Source: Burkholderia glumae LMG 2196 = ATCC 33617 (GTDB lineage: Bacteria > Pseudomonadota > Gammaproteobacteria > Burkholderiales > Burkholderiaceae). Taken from it: a stretch of 64,000 bases of DNA. The notes beneath the pieces were generated by a model. The model did no database searches and had not been told where the DNA came from. It saw nothing but the letters and a program-made list of their open reading frames with translations. Made by a program: the position numbers and the translations under genes. Positions 8,369 through 16,487 of this stretch are shown here, piece by piece. The DNA is taken from positions 1,798,001 to 1,862,000 of the forward strand of contig NZ_CP009435.1 of NCBI RefSeq assembly GCF_000960995.1. The letters run 5' to 3'. Position 1 is the first letter of the stretch; every line of letters starts with the position of its first letter.

Positions 8369-9262
8369 ATGGCACGCAAGGGCATCATTCTGGCCGGCGG
8401 TTCCGGCACCCGTCTGTACCCGATCACGCATGCGGTGTCGAAGCAGCTGCTGCCGGTGTACGACAAGCCGATGATCTACTATCCGCTGTCGACGCTGATG
8501 ATCGCGGGAATCCGCGACGTGCTGATCATCTCGACGCCGCAGGACACGCCGCGCTTCGAGGCCATGCTCGGCGACGGCGCGCAGTGGGGCATGAACATTT
8601 CCTACGCGGTGCAGCCGTCTCCGGACGGGCTCGCGCAGGCGTTCATCATCGGCCGCGAGTTCATCGGCCGCGATCCGTCGACGCTGATTCTCGGTGACAA
8701 CATTTTCTACGGCCACGATCTCGCCGGGCAGCTCGAGCGGGCCAACGCCCAGCAGAGCGGCGCGACGGTGTTCGCCTATCACGTTCAGGACCCGGAACGC
8801 TACGGCGTGGTCGAGTTCGACGCGTCGTTCCGCGCGTTGTCGATCGAGGAAAAGCCCGCCAAGCCGCGCTCGAACTATGCCGTGACCGGGCTGTACTTCT
8901 ACGACAACCGCGTGTGCGACATTGCCGCCGACATCAAGCCGTCCGCGCGCGGCGAGCTGGAAATCACCGACGTGAACTCGCGCTATCTCGAAGACGACGC
9001 GCTCGACGTCGAGATCATGGGACGCGGCTACGCGTGGCTCGACACCGGCACGCATGACTCGCTGATCGAGGCCGCGACCTTCATCGCCACGCTGCAGAAG
9101 CGCCAGGGGCTGATGGTGGCGTGTCCTGAAGAAATCGCCTATCGCAGGCAGTGGATCGACGCCGAGCAACTGACGCGACTGGCCGAGCCGCTCGCGAAGA
9201 ACGGCTACGGCCGCTATCTCAAAAACCTTCTCATGGATCAAGTGGTATGGCCATCCAGGTAA
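8369..9262 (+). CDS. rmlA: Glucose-1-phosphate thymidylyltransferase
   Basis: Makes dTDP-glucose from dTTP and glucose 1-phosphate, opening the dTDP-L-rhamnose pathway. The 297-residue protein has the nucleotidyltransferase signature GIILAGGSGTRLYP at residues 5-18 and SKQLLPVYDKPM after it, plus the EEKP and GxxWxDTGTH segments (GYAWLDTGTHDSL). Length is typical of RmlA. Its last 16 bases overlap the start of rmlC, so the two are probably coupled. Confidence 0.97.
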   Translation: MARKGIILAGGSGTRLYPITHAVSKQLLPVYDKPMIYYPLSTLMIAGIRDVLIISTPQDTPRFEAMLGDGAQWGMNISYAVQPSPDGLAQAFIIGREFIGRDPSTLILGDNIFYGHDLAGQLERANAQQSGATVFAYHVQDPERYGVVEFDASFRALSIEEKPAKPRSNYAVTGLYFYDNRVCDIAADIKPSARGELEITDVNSRYLEDDALDVEIMGRGYAWLDTGTHDSLIEAATFIATLQKRQGLMVACPEEIAYRRQWIDAEQLTRLAEPLAKNGYGRYLKNLLMDQVVWPSR

Positions 9263-9798
9263 CCGCCACGGCGCTTCCCGAAGTCAAGCTCATCGAGCCG
9301 AAGGTGTTCGGCGACGCGCGCGGGTTCTTCTACGAGAGCTTCACCGCGCGCGAGTTCGCGGCGAGCGTGTGCGAAGGCGTCGAGTTCGTGCAGGACAATC
9401 ATTCGCGCTCCGCCCGTGGCGTCCTGCGCGGCCTGCACTATCAGATCGAGCATGCGCAGGGCAAGCTGGTGCGCGTGGTCGAGGGTTCGGTGTTCGATGT
9501 CGCCGTCGATATCCGCAAGCACTCCCCGAATTTCGGCAAATGGGTGGGCGCGGAGCTGTCCGGCGAGAATCACCTGCAAATGTGGGTGCCGCCCGGCTTC
9601 GCGCACGGTTTCGTGGTGCTGTCGGAGACCGCGCAGTTTCTCTACAAGACGACCGATTACTGGTATCCGGAGTTCGAACGCAGCATCATCTGGAACGATC
9701 CCGAGATCGGCATCGAATGGCCGATCGACTTCGAGCCGAAGCTGGCCGCCAAGGATGCGGCCGGTACGCGCTTCGCGCAGGCCGAAGTCTACGCCTGA
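9247..9798 (+). CDS. rmlC: dTDP-4-dehydrorhamnose 3,5-epimerase
   Basis: Third enzyme of dTDP-L-rhamnose synthesis. The 183-residue cupin protein shows the conserved EPKVFGDARGFFYESF block, the NHSRSARGVLRGLHYQ segment with the active-site His, and the tail block PPGFAHGFVVLSE. The frame is open upstream, but the ATG at 9247 gives the normal RmlC N-terminus; it lies inside the end of rmlA. Gene order here is B-A-C-D. Confidence 0.97.
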   Translation: MAIQVTATALPEVKLIEPKVFGDARGFFYESFTAREFAASVCEGVEFVQDNHSRSARGVLRGLHYQIEHAQGKLVRVVEGSVFDVAVDIRKHSPNFGKWVGAELSGENHLQMWVPPGFAHGFVVLSETAQFLYKTTDYWYPEFERSIIWNDPEIGIEWPIDFEPKLAAKDAAGTRFAQAEVYA

Positions 9799-9800
9799 GG

Positions 9801-10706
9801 ATGTCGATGATGCATGCCTCCCGTACCATCCTGCTGACGGGCGTGAACGGCCAGGTCGGCCACGAACTCGCGCGCAGCCTGCAAGGGCTCGGGCGCGTCG
9901 TGGCGCTCGATCGCCAGGCGCTCGATCTCGCCGATCCTGATGCGATTCGTCGTGTGATGCGCGAGCTCGTGCCGGCATTGGTTGTCAATCCGGCCGCCTA
10001 TACGGCCGTCGATCAGGCGGAAACCGATGTGGCGGGCGCGACGTGCCTGAACGTCGATGCGCCGGCCGTGTTTGCCGAGGAAGCCAGGCGCGCGGGGGCC
10101 GCGCTGGTGCATTATTCGACCGATTACGTCTATGCCGGCGAGGGCGAGGCGCGTTATGCCGAAACCGACCCCACCGGGCCGCGCAATGTCTACGGCCGCA
10201 CCAAGCTCGAGGGCGAGCAGGCCATCGCGGCCTCGGGCTGCCGGCACCTGATCCTGCGCACCAGCTGGGTCTATGGCATGCGCGGGCGCAATTTCCTCAG
10301 GACGATGTTGCGTCTCGGCGCCGAGCGCAGCGAACTGAACGTGGTGGCCGACCAGATCGGTGCGCCCACCTGGTCGCGCACGATCGCCGAGCTGACGGCG
10401 GCGATTCTCGCGCAGTCGGTTTCGCCCGGCGTCTCGGCCGACGATTGGTGGGCTGCCCATTCAGGCGTTTTCCATCTGGCAGCCGGCGGCGAGACTTCCT
10501 GGCACGGCTTTGCCGAGGCGATTTTCGAGCAGGCGGGCGGTGAGCGCCGGCCTGCCGTGCGGCCGATTCCGGCCGCGTCGTATCCGACCCCGGCGGCGCG
10601 CCCGTCGAATTCGCGGCTGTCGATGGACAAGCTCGAACGGACCTTCGGGCTGACCGTACCACATTGGCGCGAAGCGCTGCGCCTATGCATGACGGCGGCC
10701 GATTGA
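9801..10706 (+). CDS. rmlD: dTDP-4-dehydrorhamnose reductase
   Basis: Final NAD(P)H-dependent reduction to dTDP-L-rhamnose. The 301-residue short-chain dehydrogenase has the N-terminal LLTGVNGQVGHEL Rossmann motif, NPAAYTAVDQAE typical of RmlD, HYSTDYVYAG and the YxxxK pair in VYGRTKLEGE. The frame is open well upstream because of high GC; the ATG at 9801, two bases after the rmlC stop, fits the family. It overlaps the following glycosyltransferase by about 22 bases. Confidence 0.97.
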   Translation: MSMMHASRTILLTGVNGQVGHELARSLQGLGRVVALDRQALDLADPDAIRRVMRELVPALVVNPAAYTAVDQAETDVAGATCLNVDAPAVFAEEARRAGAALVHYSTDYVYAGEGEARYAETDPTGPRNVYGRTKLEGEQAIAASGCRHLILRTSWVYGMRGRNFLRTMLRLGAERSELNVVADQIGAPTWSRTIAELTAAILAQSVSPGVSADDWWAAHSGVFHLAAGGETSWHGFAEAIFEQAGGERRPAVRPIPAASYPTPAARPSNSRLSMDKLERTFGLTVPHWREALRLCMTAAD

Positions 10707-11611
10707 GTGCGGTGCCGCCGGCCGCGGCAGGCGTCGGCGCGGTCGTTGTCTTCTACCATCCCGATGCCGACTGCGTGGCGCGCGCCAACCGCCTGGCGGC
10801 CGCGCTGCATTGCGTGGTGGTGGACAATACGCCGGGGCCGACCAGCGCGGTCGCGCTCGGCCTCGATCCCGCCATCGACTATCTGCCCAACGCGGAGAAC
10901 GTCGGCATCGCCATCGCGCTGAATCAGGGCGTCGAGGTGCTGATTGCCAAGGGGTTCGCGATGGCGCTGCTGTTCGACCAGGACAGCAAGCCGGCGCCGG
11001 AATTGCTCACCGGCTTGCCGGCGGCGATCACGGCGGCCGAGGCAGCGGGCCGGCCGGTGGCAGTCGCCGGCCCTGCCTACGAGGACATCCGTCTGCGCGG
11101 TGTCGCACCGTTCGTGCGGTTCGGCTGGGGTCGCTTCCGGCGCGTCGCGCCCACGGGCGACCGGCCGATCGACGTCGACTTCCTGATCACCTCGGGCTCG
11201 TGCATCAACCTGCGCCACTGGCACGCGATCGGTCCCATGGACGCGGCGCTGTTCATCGACTTCGTCGATCTCGAATGGTGCGTGCGGGCCAAGCGCGCCG
11301 GCTTTCGCGTGATAGGCGTGCCGTGGCTGCGGCTTAGCCACCAACTCGGCGGCGAACCGGTGCGGGTGTTCGGCCGCAACTATCCGATGCACGGGCCGAT
11401 CCGCCACTACTACCAGTTCCGCAATGTCGTCGCGCTGGCCGCGCGTGCTTCGATGCCGTTGAGCTGGAAAAGCGCCGAACTGGTCAAGCTGCCGGTGCGC
11501 ATCGTCATCTATTGCCTGTTGCCCGAGCGTCGCCGCGAACACCTGCGCATGGCATGTCGCGGGGCCATCGACGGTCTGTTGGGACGACTCGGCCCGTACC
11601 GGCCGCGTTGA
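10685..11611 (+). CDS. GT2 family glycosyltransferase, rhamnosyltransferase-like
   Basis: A 308-residue GT-A fold transferase resembling rhamnosyltransferases that use dTDP-rhamnose. Visible features are VVVFYHPD at the start, AENVGIAIALNQG, the acidic motif FDQDSKPAP, and TSGSCINLRHWHAIGPMD with the FVDLEWCVRAKRAG block typical of the family. The ATG at 10685 is chosen; a TTG at 10664 would add seven residues. It lies directly after rmlBACD and overlaps rmlD, so it may use that sugar. It is the last plus-strand gene before the convergent double transferase, 39 bases away. Confidence 0.85.
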   Translation: MHDGGRLSAVPPAAAGVGAVVVFYHPDADCVARANRLAAALHCVVVDNTPGPTSAVALGLDPAIDYLPNAENVGIAIALNQGVEVLIAKGFAMALLFDQDSKPAPELLTGLPAAITAAEAAGRPVAVAGPAYEDIRLRGVAPFVRFGWGRFRRVAPTGDRPIDVDFLITSGSCINLRHWHAIGPMDAALFIDFVDLEWCVRAKRAGFRVIGVPWLRLSHQLGGEPVRVFGRNYPMHGPIRHYYQFRNVVALAARASMPLSWKSAELVKLPVRIVIYCLLPERRREHLRMACRGAIDGLLGRLGPYRPR

Positions 11612-11650
11612 GGCTGCGGCTCGGCACAGCCGGCGGCCCGGGCGCGAGTG

Positions 11651-13729
11651 TCAGTCGAGCATGCCGAGGCGCGGCGGCTCGGCGAACGAGAACGGCGGCA
11701 CGTCGCCTGCCAGCGAGAGATTGGGGTTGTAGGCCGGATCGCGGCGCAGGGCCTCTCCCCAGCGGTTCTCCATCCACTGTGCCTCGGCGGCGAAGCGAGC
11801 GCGCTTTTCCGGCAGCATGTCCGAGCCGCGGCTCGCCGATTCGTGATGCATGAGCTCGGCGAACGGCGTCCAGGCATTGCGGTAGCCGGCCTCACGGATT
11901 TTCAGGCAGAAATCCACGTCGTTGAACGCGACGCGCAGCGATTCGTCCAGGCCGCCCACTTCCTCGTAGATGGTCTTGCGCACCAACAGGCAGGCGGCCG
12001 TGACGGCCGACACGTTCTGCACCGACACCGCGCGGGCCATGTAGCCCAGCTCGCCGCGATGCAGCAGGTGGTGCATGTGGCCCGCCACGCCATTCAGGCC
12101 GAGCAGCACGCCGCCGTGCTGCAGCCGTCCGTCCGGATAGCGCAGCGCGGCGCCCACCGCGCCGATGCCGGGTAGCGCGGCTACCGATACCAGCTCGTCG
12201 AGCCAGCCGCCGTCCAGTACCTCGGTGTCGTTGTTGAGCAGACACAGGTAGCTGCCGCGCGCCAGTGCTGCGGCACGGTTGTTCAGTGCCGAAAAGTTGA
12301 ACGGCGAGTCGTCGCGCAGCACGCGCACGTTCGGCCGCTGCGCGAGCTGCGCCAGATAGGCCAGCGTCTGCGGCTCGACACTGCCGTTGTCGACCACGAT
12401 CACCTCGTAGGCCGGATAGCGCGTGACGCGCAGCAAGCCGTCGAGGCAATGGCGCAACAGCGCGAGGCCGTCGCGCGTCGGCACGATGATCGACACCAGC
12501 GGGGCCGGCTGCGGCAGCGGATAGCGCACGCGCCAGATGCCCGTCTCGGGGTGCGTGTCTTCGATCGTCGCGGCGTGCAGGCCGGTGCGCTGCAGATGCT
12601 CGGCGAGCGCCCGGCGTGCCGCGGTCTGCGCGTACGGCTTGGCCGCGCGACCGCCGGCCGTGCTGCCGGGCACCATGCGCCAATGGTAGAGCACGTGCGG
12701 AATGTGAACCACGCTGTCGTGTCCGGCGATCTCGACGCAGCGCAGCGTGAGATCGTAGTCCTGGCTGCCCTCCAGGCCCTTGCGGAAGCCGCCCGCCTCG
12801 CGGATCAGGGCGGTGTCGAACACACCCAGATGCGAGAACAGGTTCTGCGAATGAAACAGCAGCGGGTTCCAGTCCGGCTTGAAGTAGGGGGTGGTGCGCT
12901 CGCCGCGCGCGTCGAGCTTGTCCTCGTCGCTGTAGAAGAGCCGCGCGCGAGGATGGCGGTTGACGTAGCGCGCGACCACCAGCAGCGCATGCGGCGGCAG
13001 CAGGTCGTCGTGATCGACGAGCACGACGAACTCTCCCGTCGCGAGCGATAGCGCGCTGTTGCTCGCCTCGGAGATGTGGCCGTTGGTGTCACGGTGGATC
13101 ACGTGGATCCGCGCGTCGCGTTCGCAGTGCGCGTCCAGCGCGCGGCGCACTTCGGGCGAGGGCGACGCGTCGTCGGCGATGCACAGCTCCCAATGCGGGT
13201 ACACCTGTGCCTGGATCGAGGCGATCATCGCGTCTAGCAGCGCGATGTCGCTGTTGTAGGTCGGCACCACGATCGAAAAGCGCGGCAGCCTTGGCAGGCT
13301 CGCCAGCAGGTCGAGTGCAGCGGCGCGCTCGGTCGCGCCGAATGTGTCGTGACGTGCCACCCAGTCGCCGTAGCGCGCCGCATGCGGCAGACGAGTCAGG
13401 CGGTTGACGAAGCCGCCGATGCCCTCGCGACGCACGGTGCGCACGCAGTGGACGAGCGCTGCGCGGTAGCCACCGTGCCCGGCGGCCAGGCGGCGCGCCG
13501 CGTCGATCGCGAGCGGCAGGATCGCAGTGATCCGGCGCAGCTTGCCACGCGGTATGGCCGTTCCGGACGCGCCAGGTGCGGCGGAGGGCGACGAGGGCGA
13601 CGAGGGCGACGAGGGCGACGAGGGCGACGAGGGCGACGAGGGCGACGAGGGCGACGAGGGCGACGAGGGCGACGAGGGCGAGGCGGCGGGCGGAGGCGGA
13701 GCGTCGTCGGGCGGCGGGGTGTGGATCAT
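11651..13729 (-). CDS. Double-domain GT2 glycosyltransferase with Ser-Pro-Ser repeat N-terminus
   Basis: A 692-residue protein with two GT-A domains. The first begins around residue 150 (FSIVVPTYNSD, then LCIADDASPSPEVRRAL and LVDHDDLLPPHALL), the second around 410 (LVSIIVPTRDGLALL, with VIVVDNGSVE and LLNNDTEVLDGGW). Such tandem GT2 proteins polymerise or extend O-antigen chains at the cytoplasmic face. Residues 17-49 are eleven consecutive Ser-Pro-Ser units encoded by a 9-bp tandem repeat, sitting in a Pro/Ser/Asp-rich N-terminus that the family does not need. It follows wzt by 42 bases on the same strand. A start downstream of the repeat is possible, but I see no better one. Confidence 0.85.
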   Translation of the reverse strand: MIHTPPPDDAPPPPAASPSSPSSPSSPSSPSSPSSPSSPSSPSSPSSPSAAPGASGTAIPRGKLRRITAILPLAIDAARRLAAGHGGYRAALVHCVRTVRREGIGGFVNRLTRLPHAARYGDWVARHDTFGATERAAALDLLASLPRLPRFSIVVPTYNSDIALLDAMIASIQAQVYPHWELCIADDASPSPEVRRALDAHCERDARIHVIHRDTNGHISEASNSALSLATGEFVVLVDHDDLLPPHALLVVARYVNRHPRARLFYSDEDKLDARGERTTPYFKPDWNPLLFHSQNLFSHLGVFDTALIREAGGFRKGLEGSQDYDLTLRCVEIAGHDSVVHIPHVLYHWRMVPGSTAGGRAAKPYAQTAARRALAEHLQRTGLHAATIEDTHPETGIWRVRYPLPQPAPLVSIIVPTRDGLALLRHCLDGLLRVTRYPAYEVIVVDNGSVEPQTLAYLAQLAQRPNVRVLRDDSPFNFSALNNRAAALARGSYLCLLNNDTEVLDGGWLDELVSVAALPGIGAVGAALRYPDGRLQHGGVLLGLNGVAGHMHHLLHRGELGYMARAVSVQNVSAVTAACLLVRKTIYEEVGGLDESLRVAFNDVDFCLKIREAGYRNAWTPFAELMHHESASRGSDMLPEKRARFAAEAQWMENRWGEALRRDPAYNPNLSLAGDVPPFSFAEPPRLGMLD
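13583..13682. repeat. 9-bp tandem repeat, ten perfect copies
   Basis: Ten perfect tandem copies of GAGGGCGAC (13584-13673) are flanked by a degenerate copy (GAGGGCGAG, 13674-13682). On the minus strand the array encodes eleven Ser-Pro-Ser units at residues 17-49 of the double glycosyltransferase. Because the period is a multiple of three, copy changes lengthen or shorten the protein without shifting frame. The perfect identity of the copies suggests recent expansion by slippage. Confidence 0.97.
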
Positions 13730-13771
13730 GACGGGGCCGGAAAGGGGCTCGGAGCCGGGCGCGCGGCGGAC

Positions 13772-15208
13772 TCAGGCCTCGTCGGCCGGTTCGCCCACGC
13801 TCAGCGTGATGCGTGTCATCGGCGTGCCGGCGAGGCCGGCCGCCAGATGTGCGGATTCGGACCTGACGATGCATGCATCGTGCAGGCAGTCCACCACCCG
13901 CGACGTGGCACCGTCGGCACCCAGCACGTAGGCGGTGACGGCGTAGTCGCCAGGTGGCAGCAGCGGCATCGCGAAGCGGAATTCGGCGCGCCACGCTCCG
14001 CCCGCCGCGACCGCACCCGTGGGCGGCGAGAATGCGGTGTCGTCGCCGAAAATCGCCTGGCCGAGGCGGTCCTTGACGATAAAGCCGGCGCAGGGCGGCT
14101 TGGGGCCGCCGGGATCGCGCAGCGTGATGCGCAGCGTGACGGCCTCGCCGCCGGTGATCCACGCGAGCGGCGCGCCCGCCGCACCGAGTAATGCGACCTC
14201 CTCGATCAGCGCGCGCTCGCGCGCGGCCGGCAGCGCTTGCGGATCGATCCCGACGCCGCCGAGCCGAGGCATGACGGGCGCGGTGGCGCTCGGGAATGCC
14301 TCGCGCTGGTCGACCGCCGGCCGTGCGCGCAGGTCGCCGCGCTCGCGCCGCGCGTGGCGGACCCGCTCGCCCCAGGCGACGCCGTCGCCCTGTTGTTGCC
14401 GATAGTACGCCTCGAAATAGTGGGTGCAGACCGTCTTCGAACTGCCGCTTTCGCGCAGGCGGCCTCGATCGAGCCAGATCGCGCGATCGCAAAGGCTGCG
14501 CACGGCGGCGGAATCGTGGCTCACGAACAGCACCGTGCCGTGCTGCTGGAAACCGCGCAGAAAGCGCATGCACTTTTGCGTGAAGAAGGCGTCGCCGACG
14601 GCGAGCGCCTCGTCGATCACGAGGATGTCGGCATCGACGTGCGCGATCACCGCGAACGCCAGGCGCACGAACATCCCGCTCGAATAGGTCTTGACCGGCT
14701 GGTCGATGAACTCGCCGATGTCGGCGAACGCGATGATGGCGTCGAGGCGCGCGGTGATTTCGTCGCGCGACAGGCCGTGCAGCTGCGCGTTGATGTAGAT
14801 GTTCTCGCGCCCGCTGTATTCGATGTCGAAGCCCGAGCCCAGCTCGAGCAGCGCGGCGATCCGGCCCTGCGTGCGGACCTCGCCCTGGCTCGGCGCGAGC
14901 GTGCCGCAGACGATCTGCAGCAGCGTGCTCTTACCCGAGCCGTTGCGGCCTATGATGCCAATCGTCTCGCCGCGCGCGACCTCGAAATCCACCTCGCGCA
15001 GCGCCCAGAACATGCGCACGCTGTCCTGAGCCCTGGCCCGCCAGTGGCGGCGCAGCGCGGGCAGCGGGGCGAGCCTGGCCAGCAGCGAGTAGAGGCTGCG
15101 CTTGAGGCGGTCGGCGGGCTGGCGATACGATTCGAAGCCCTTGGCGACGCCCGCCACGCGAATCGCGACCTCGCCGGCCTGGTGCGAGGCGGCGTGCTCA
15201 GATGACAT
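13772..15208 (-). CDS. wzt: Polysaccharide ABC transporter ATP-binding protein Wzt (first copy)
   Basis: ATPase of an ABC exporter for undecaprenyl-linked O-antigen. Of 478 residues, roughly the first 250 form the nucleotide-binding domain: Walker A GRNGSGKST (about 87-95), the signature YSSGMFVRLAFA, Walker B ILVIDEALAVGD and the H-loop FVSHD. The C-terminal part is a separate beta-rich domain of the Wzt carbohydrate-binding type (AGFIVKDRLGQAIFGDD, then LPPGDYAVTAYV). It overlaps wzm by 11 bases. The C-terminal domain is clearly different from that of the second Wzt at 16488-17861, while the ATPase domains are very similar. Confidence 0.93.
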   Translation of the reverse strand: MSSEHAASHQAGEVAIRVAGVAKGFESYRQPADRLKRSLYSLLARLAPLPALRRHWRARAQDSVRMFWALREVDFEVARGETIGIIGRNGSGKSTLLQIVCGTLAPSQGEVRTQGRIAALLELGSGFDIEYSGRENIYINAQLHGLSRDEITARLDAIIAFADIGEFIDQPVKTYSSGMFVRLAFAVIAHVDADILVIDEALAVGDAFFTQKCMRFLRGFQQHGTVLFVSHDSAAVRSLCDRAIWLDRGRLRESGSSKTVCTHYFEAYYRQQQGDGVAWGERVRHARRERGDLRARPAVDQREAFPSATAPVMPRLGGVGIDPQALPAARERALIEEVALLGAAGAPLAWITGGEAVTLRITLRDPGGPKPPCAGFIVKDRLGQAIFGDDTAFSPPTGAVAAGGAWRAEFRFAMPLLPPGDYAVTAYVLGADGATSRVVDCLHDACIVRSESAHLAAGLAGTPMTRITLSVGEPADEA

Positions 15209-16022
15209 CGGCGAAACCTCGGCGCATCTTCTGAAACCAGGCGAAGCCGAGCCACGCGACCACGGCGGCCATTGCCGAATACACGCCCCAGCGGCTCCAG
15301 TCGACCGGATTACCCCACACCAGCACGTCGCGGCTCTGCTCGATCGGGTAGGTCATCGGATTCAGGTAGACGAGCTTCTGGAAGCGCACCGGCAGCGACG
15401 AGACCGGAAAGAACACCGGTGAGAGGAACATCAGTGCGGTGATCGCGATGCCGATGGTCTGACCGATGTCGCGCAGGTAGACGCCGGTGGCGGCCAGCAG
15501 CCAGCTCAGGCCCATGATGAACACGCAAAGCGGTGCGAGCACGAACGGCAGCAGCAGCGCGGTGAGCGGCACGTGGCCAAGGATCAGCCACTCCGCGAGC
15601 AGCAGGATCAGCGTGCTCACGCCAAGGTGGAACAGCCCGGACAGCAGCGTCACGCAAGGCAGGATTTCGAGCGGGAAGACGATCTTCTTGACGAAATTGG
15701 TGTGCGAGAGGATCTGCGCGGGCGCACGGTTGATGCACTCGGAGAACAGGTTGAACATGATCATGCCGGCGAACAGCACCACCGCGAATTCGCCTTTCGA
15801 GGCCGACGGGGAGGCACCGCCCCAGCGCGACTTGAACACCTCGCTGAACACGAAGGTATAGACGCTCAACATGAGCAGCGGGGTCAGCAGCGACCAGAAG
15901 ATGCCGAGCATCGAACCCCGATAGCGGCCGACGGCGTCGCGGCGGGCGAGGTCCAGCAACAAGCGGCGATTCCGGATCAACGACGCGGCGAGCGCCCGCG
16001 GCGACGTGCTGAAACTTTGCAT
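15198..16022 (-). CDS. wzm: Polysaccharide ABC transporter permease Wzm
   Basis: A 274-residue integral membrane protein of the ABC-2 polysaccharide exporter family. It has the N-terminal amphipathic stretch, the RRDAVGRYRGSMLGIFWSLL block that precedes the first membrane helix, about six hydrophobic segments, and the C-terminal NPMTYPIEQSRDVL motif that is characteristic of Wzm/KpsM-type permeases. It heads the minus-strand unit wzm-wzt-glycosyltransferase. It is the only Wzm in the window although two Wzt genes are present. Confidence 0.94.
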   Translation of the reverse strand: MQSFSTSPRALAASLIRNRRLLLDLARRDAVGRYRGSMLGIFWSLLTPLLMLSVYTFVFSEVFKSRWGGASPSASKGEFAVVLFAGMIMFNLFSECINRAPAQILSHTNFVKKIVFPLEILPCVTLLSGLFHLGVSTLILLLAEWLILGHVPLTALLLPFVLAPLCVFIMGLSWLLAATGVYLRDIGQTIGIAITALMFLSPVFFPVSSLPVRFQKLVYLNPMTYPIEQSRDVLVWGNPVDWSRWGVYSAMAAVVAWLGFAWFQKMRRGFADVI

Positions 16023-16487
16023 AATTTCGTGTGATGTATGTAGCCCGCCGCGGCGCGAGTATGCCGGACGCGGAAATGGACGCCGGTGCGATCGCGCGAT
16101 CGAAAGGGCCAGGGTCCGGGAGTCGGGAGCGCCATGGCGATTTGGATTGTGGTCGGGCGCGTTTGGATCGAGATTATGTCATACGAGGCGCGGCGCTCGG
16201 CTTCTCATGGATGGCGCGGCCGGCTCGAAGTGTGTCGAAGTGTAAATATTACGAGTGAATCGGCAGCGCCCACCGTCGTGCGCCATGCTCGGCAAGCTTC
16301 GGCCGGTAAAGCTTTGCGCTGATCCAACACTGCCGGCGCCACGAGCTTTATCGCATCGTGAAAAACACGAAACGCGGTAGAATCCAGTAAGTTCTACAAC
16401 GTAACCGTCCCGCTGCTCCTTACATATGGCGCTCGCCAGCGTTGTGGTGTATTTTCGCGGCCCAGGGGTGAGTGCATAACAACCGGT
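16023..16487. promoter_or_regulatory. Divergent intergenic region between wzm and the second wzt
   Basis: These 465 bases separate divergently transcribed wzm and the second wzt and must contain promoters for both. The GC content drops in the middle. A 10-base tandem direct repeat, TCGAAGTGTG followed by TCGAAGTGTA (16225-16244), lies beside the AT-rich TAAATATTAC, and TAGAAT (16378-16383) is a possible -10 for the plus strand, without a clear -35. No convincing gene is seen. The assignment of promoters is tentative. Confidence 0.4.

Noticed and set aside
13583..13682. Tandem array considered as a CRISPR-like or binding-site array
   Set aside because: Units are 9 bases, directly abutting with no spacers, and lie inside a reading frame.
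13527..13931. Plus-strand frame with an acidic Gly-Asp-Glu repeat across the tandem array
   Set aside because: It only reflects the 9-bp repeat in the opposite frame; the glycosyltransferase on the minus strand explains the region.
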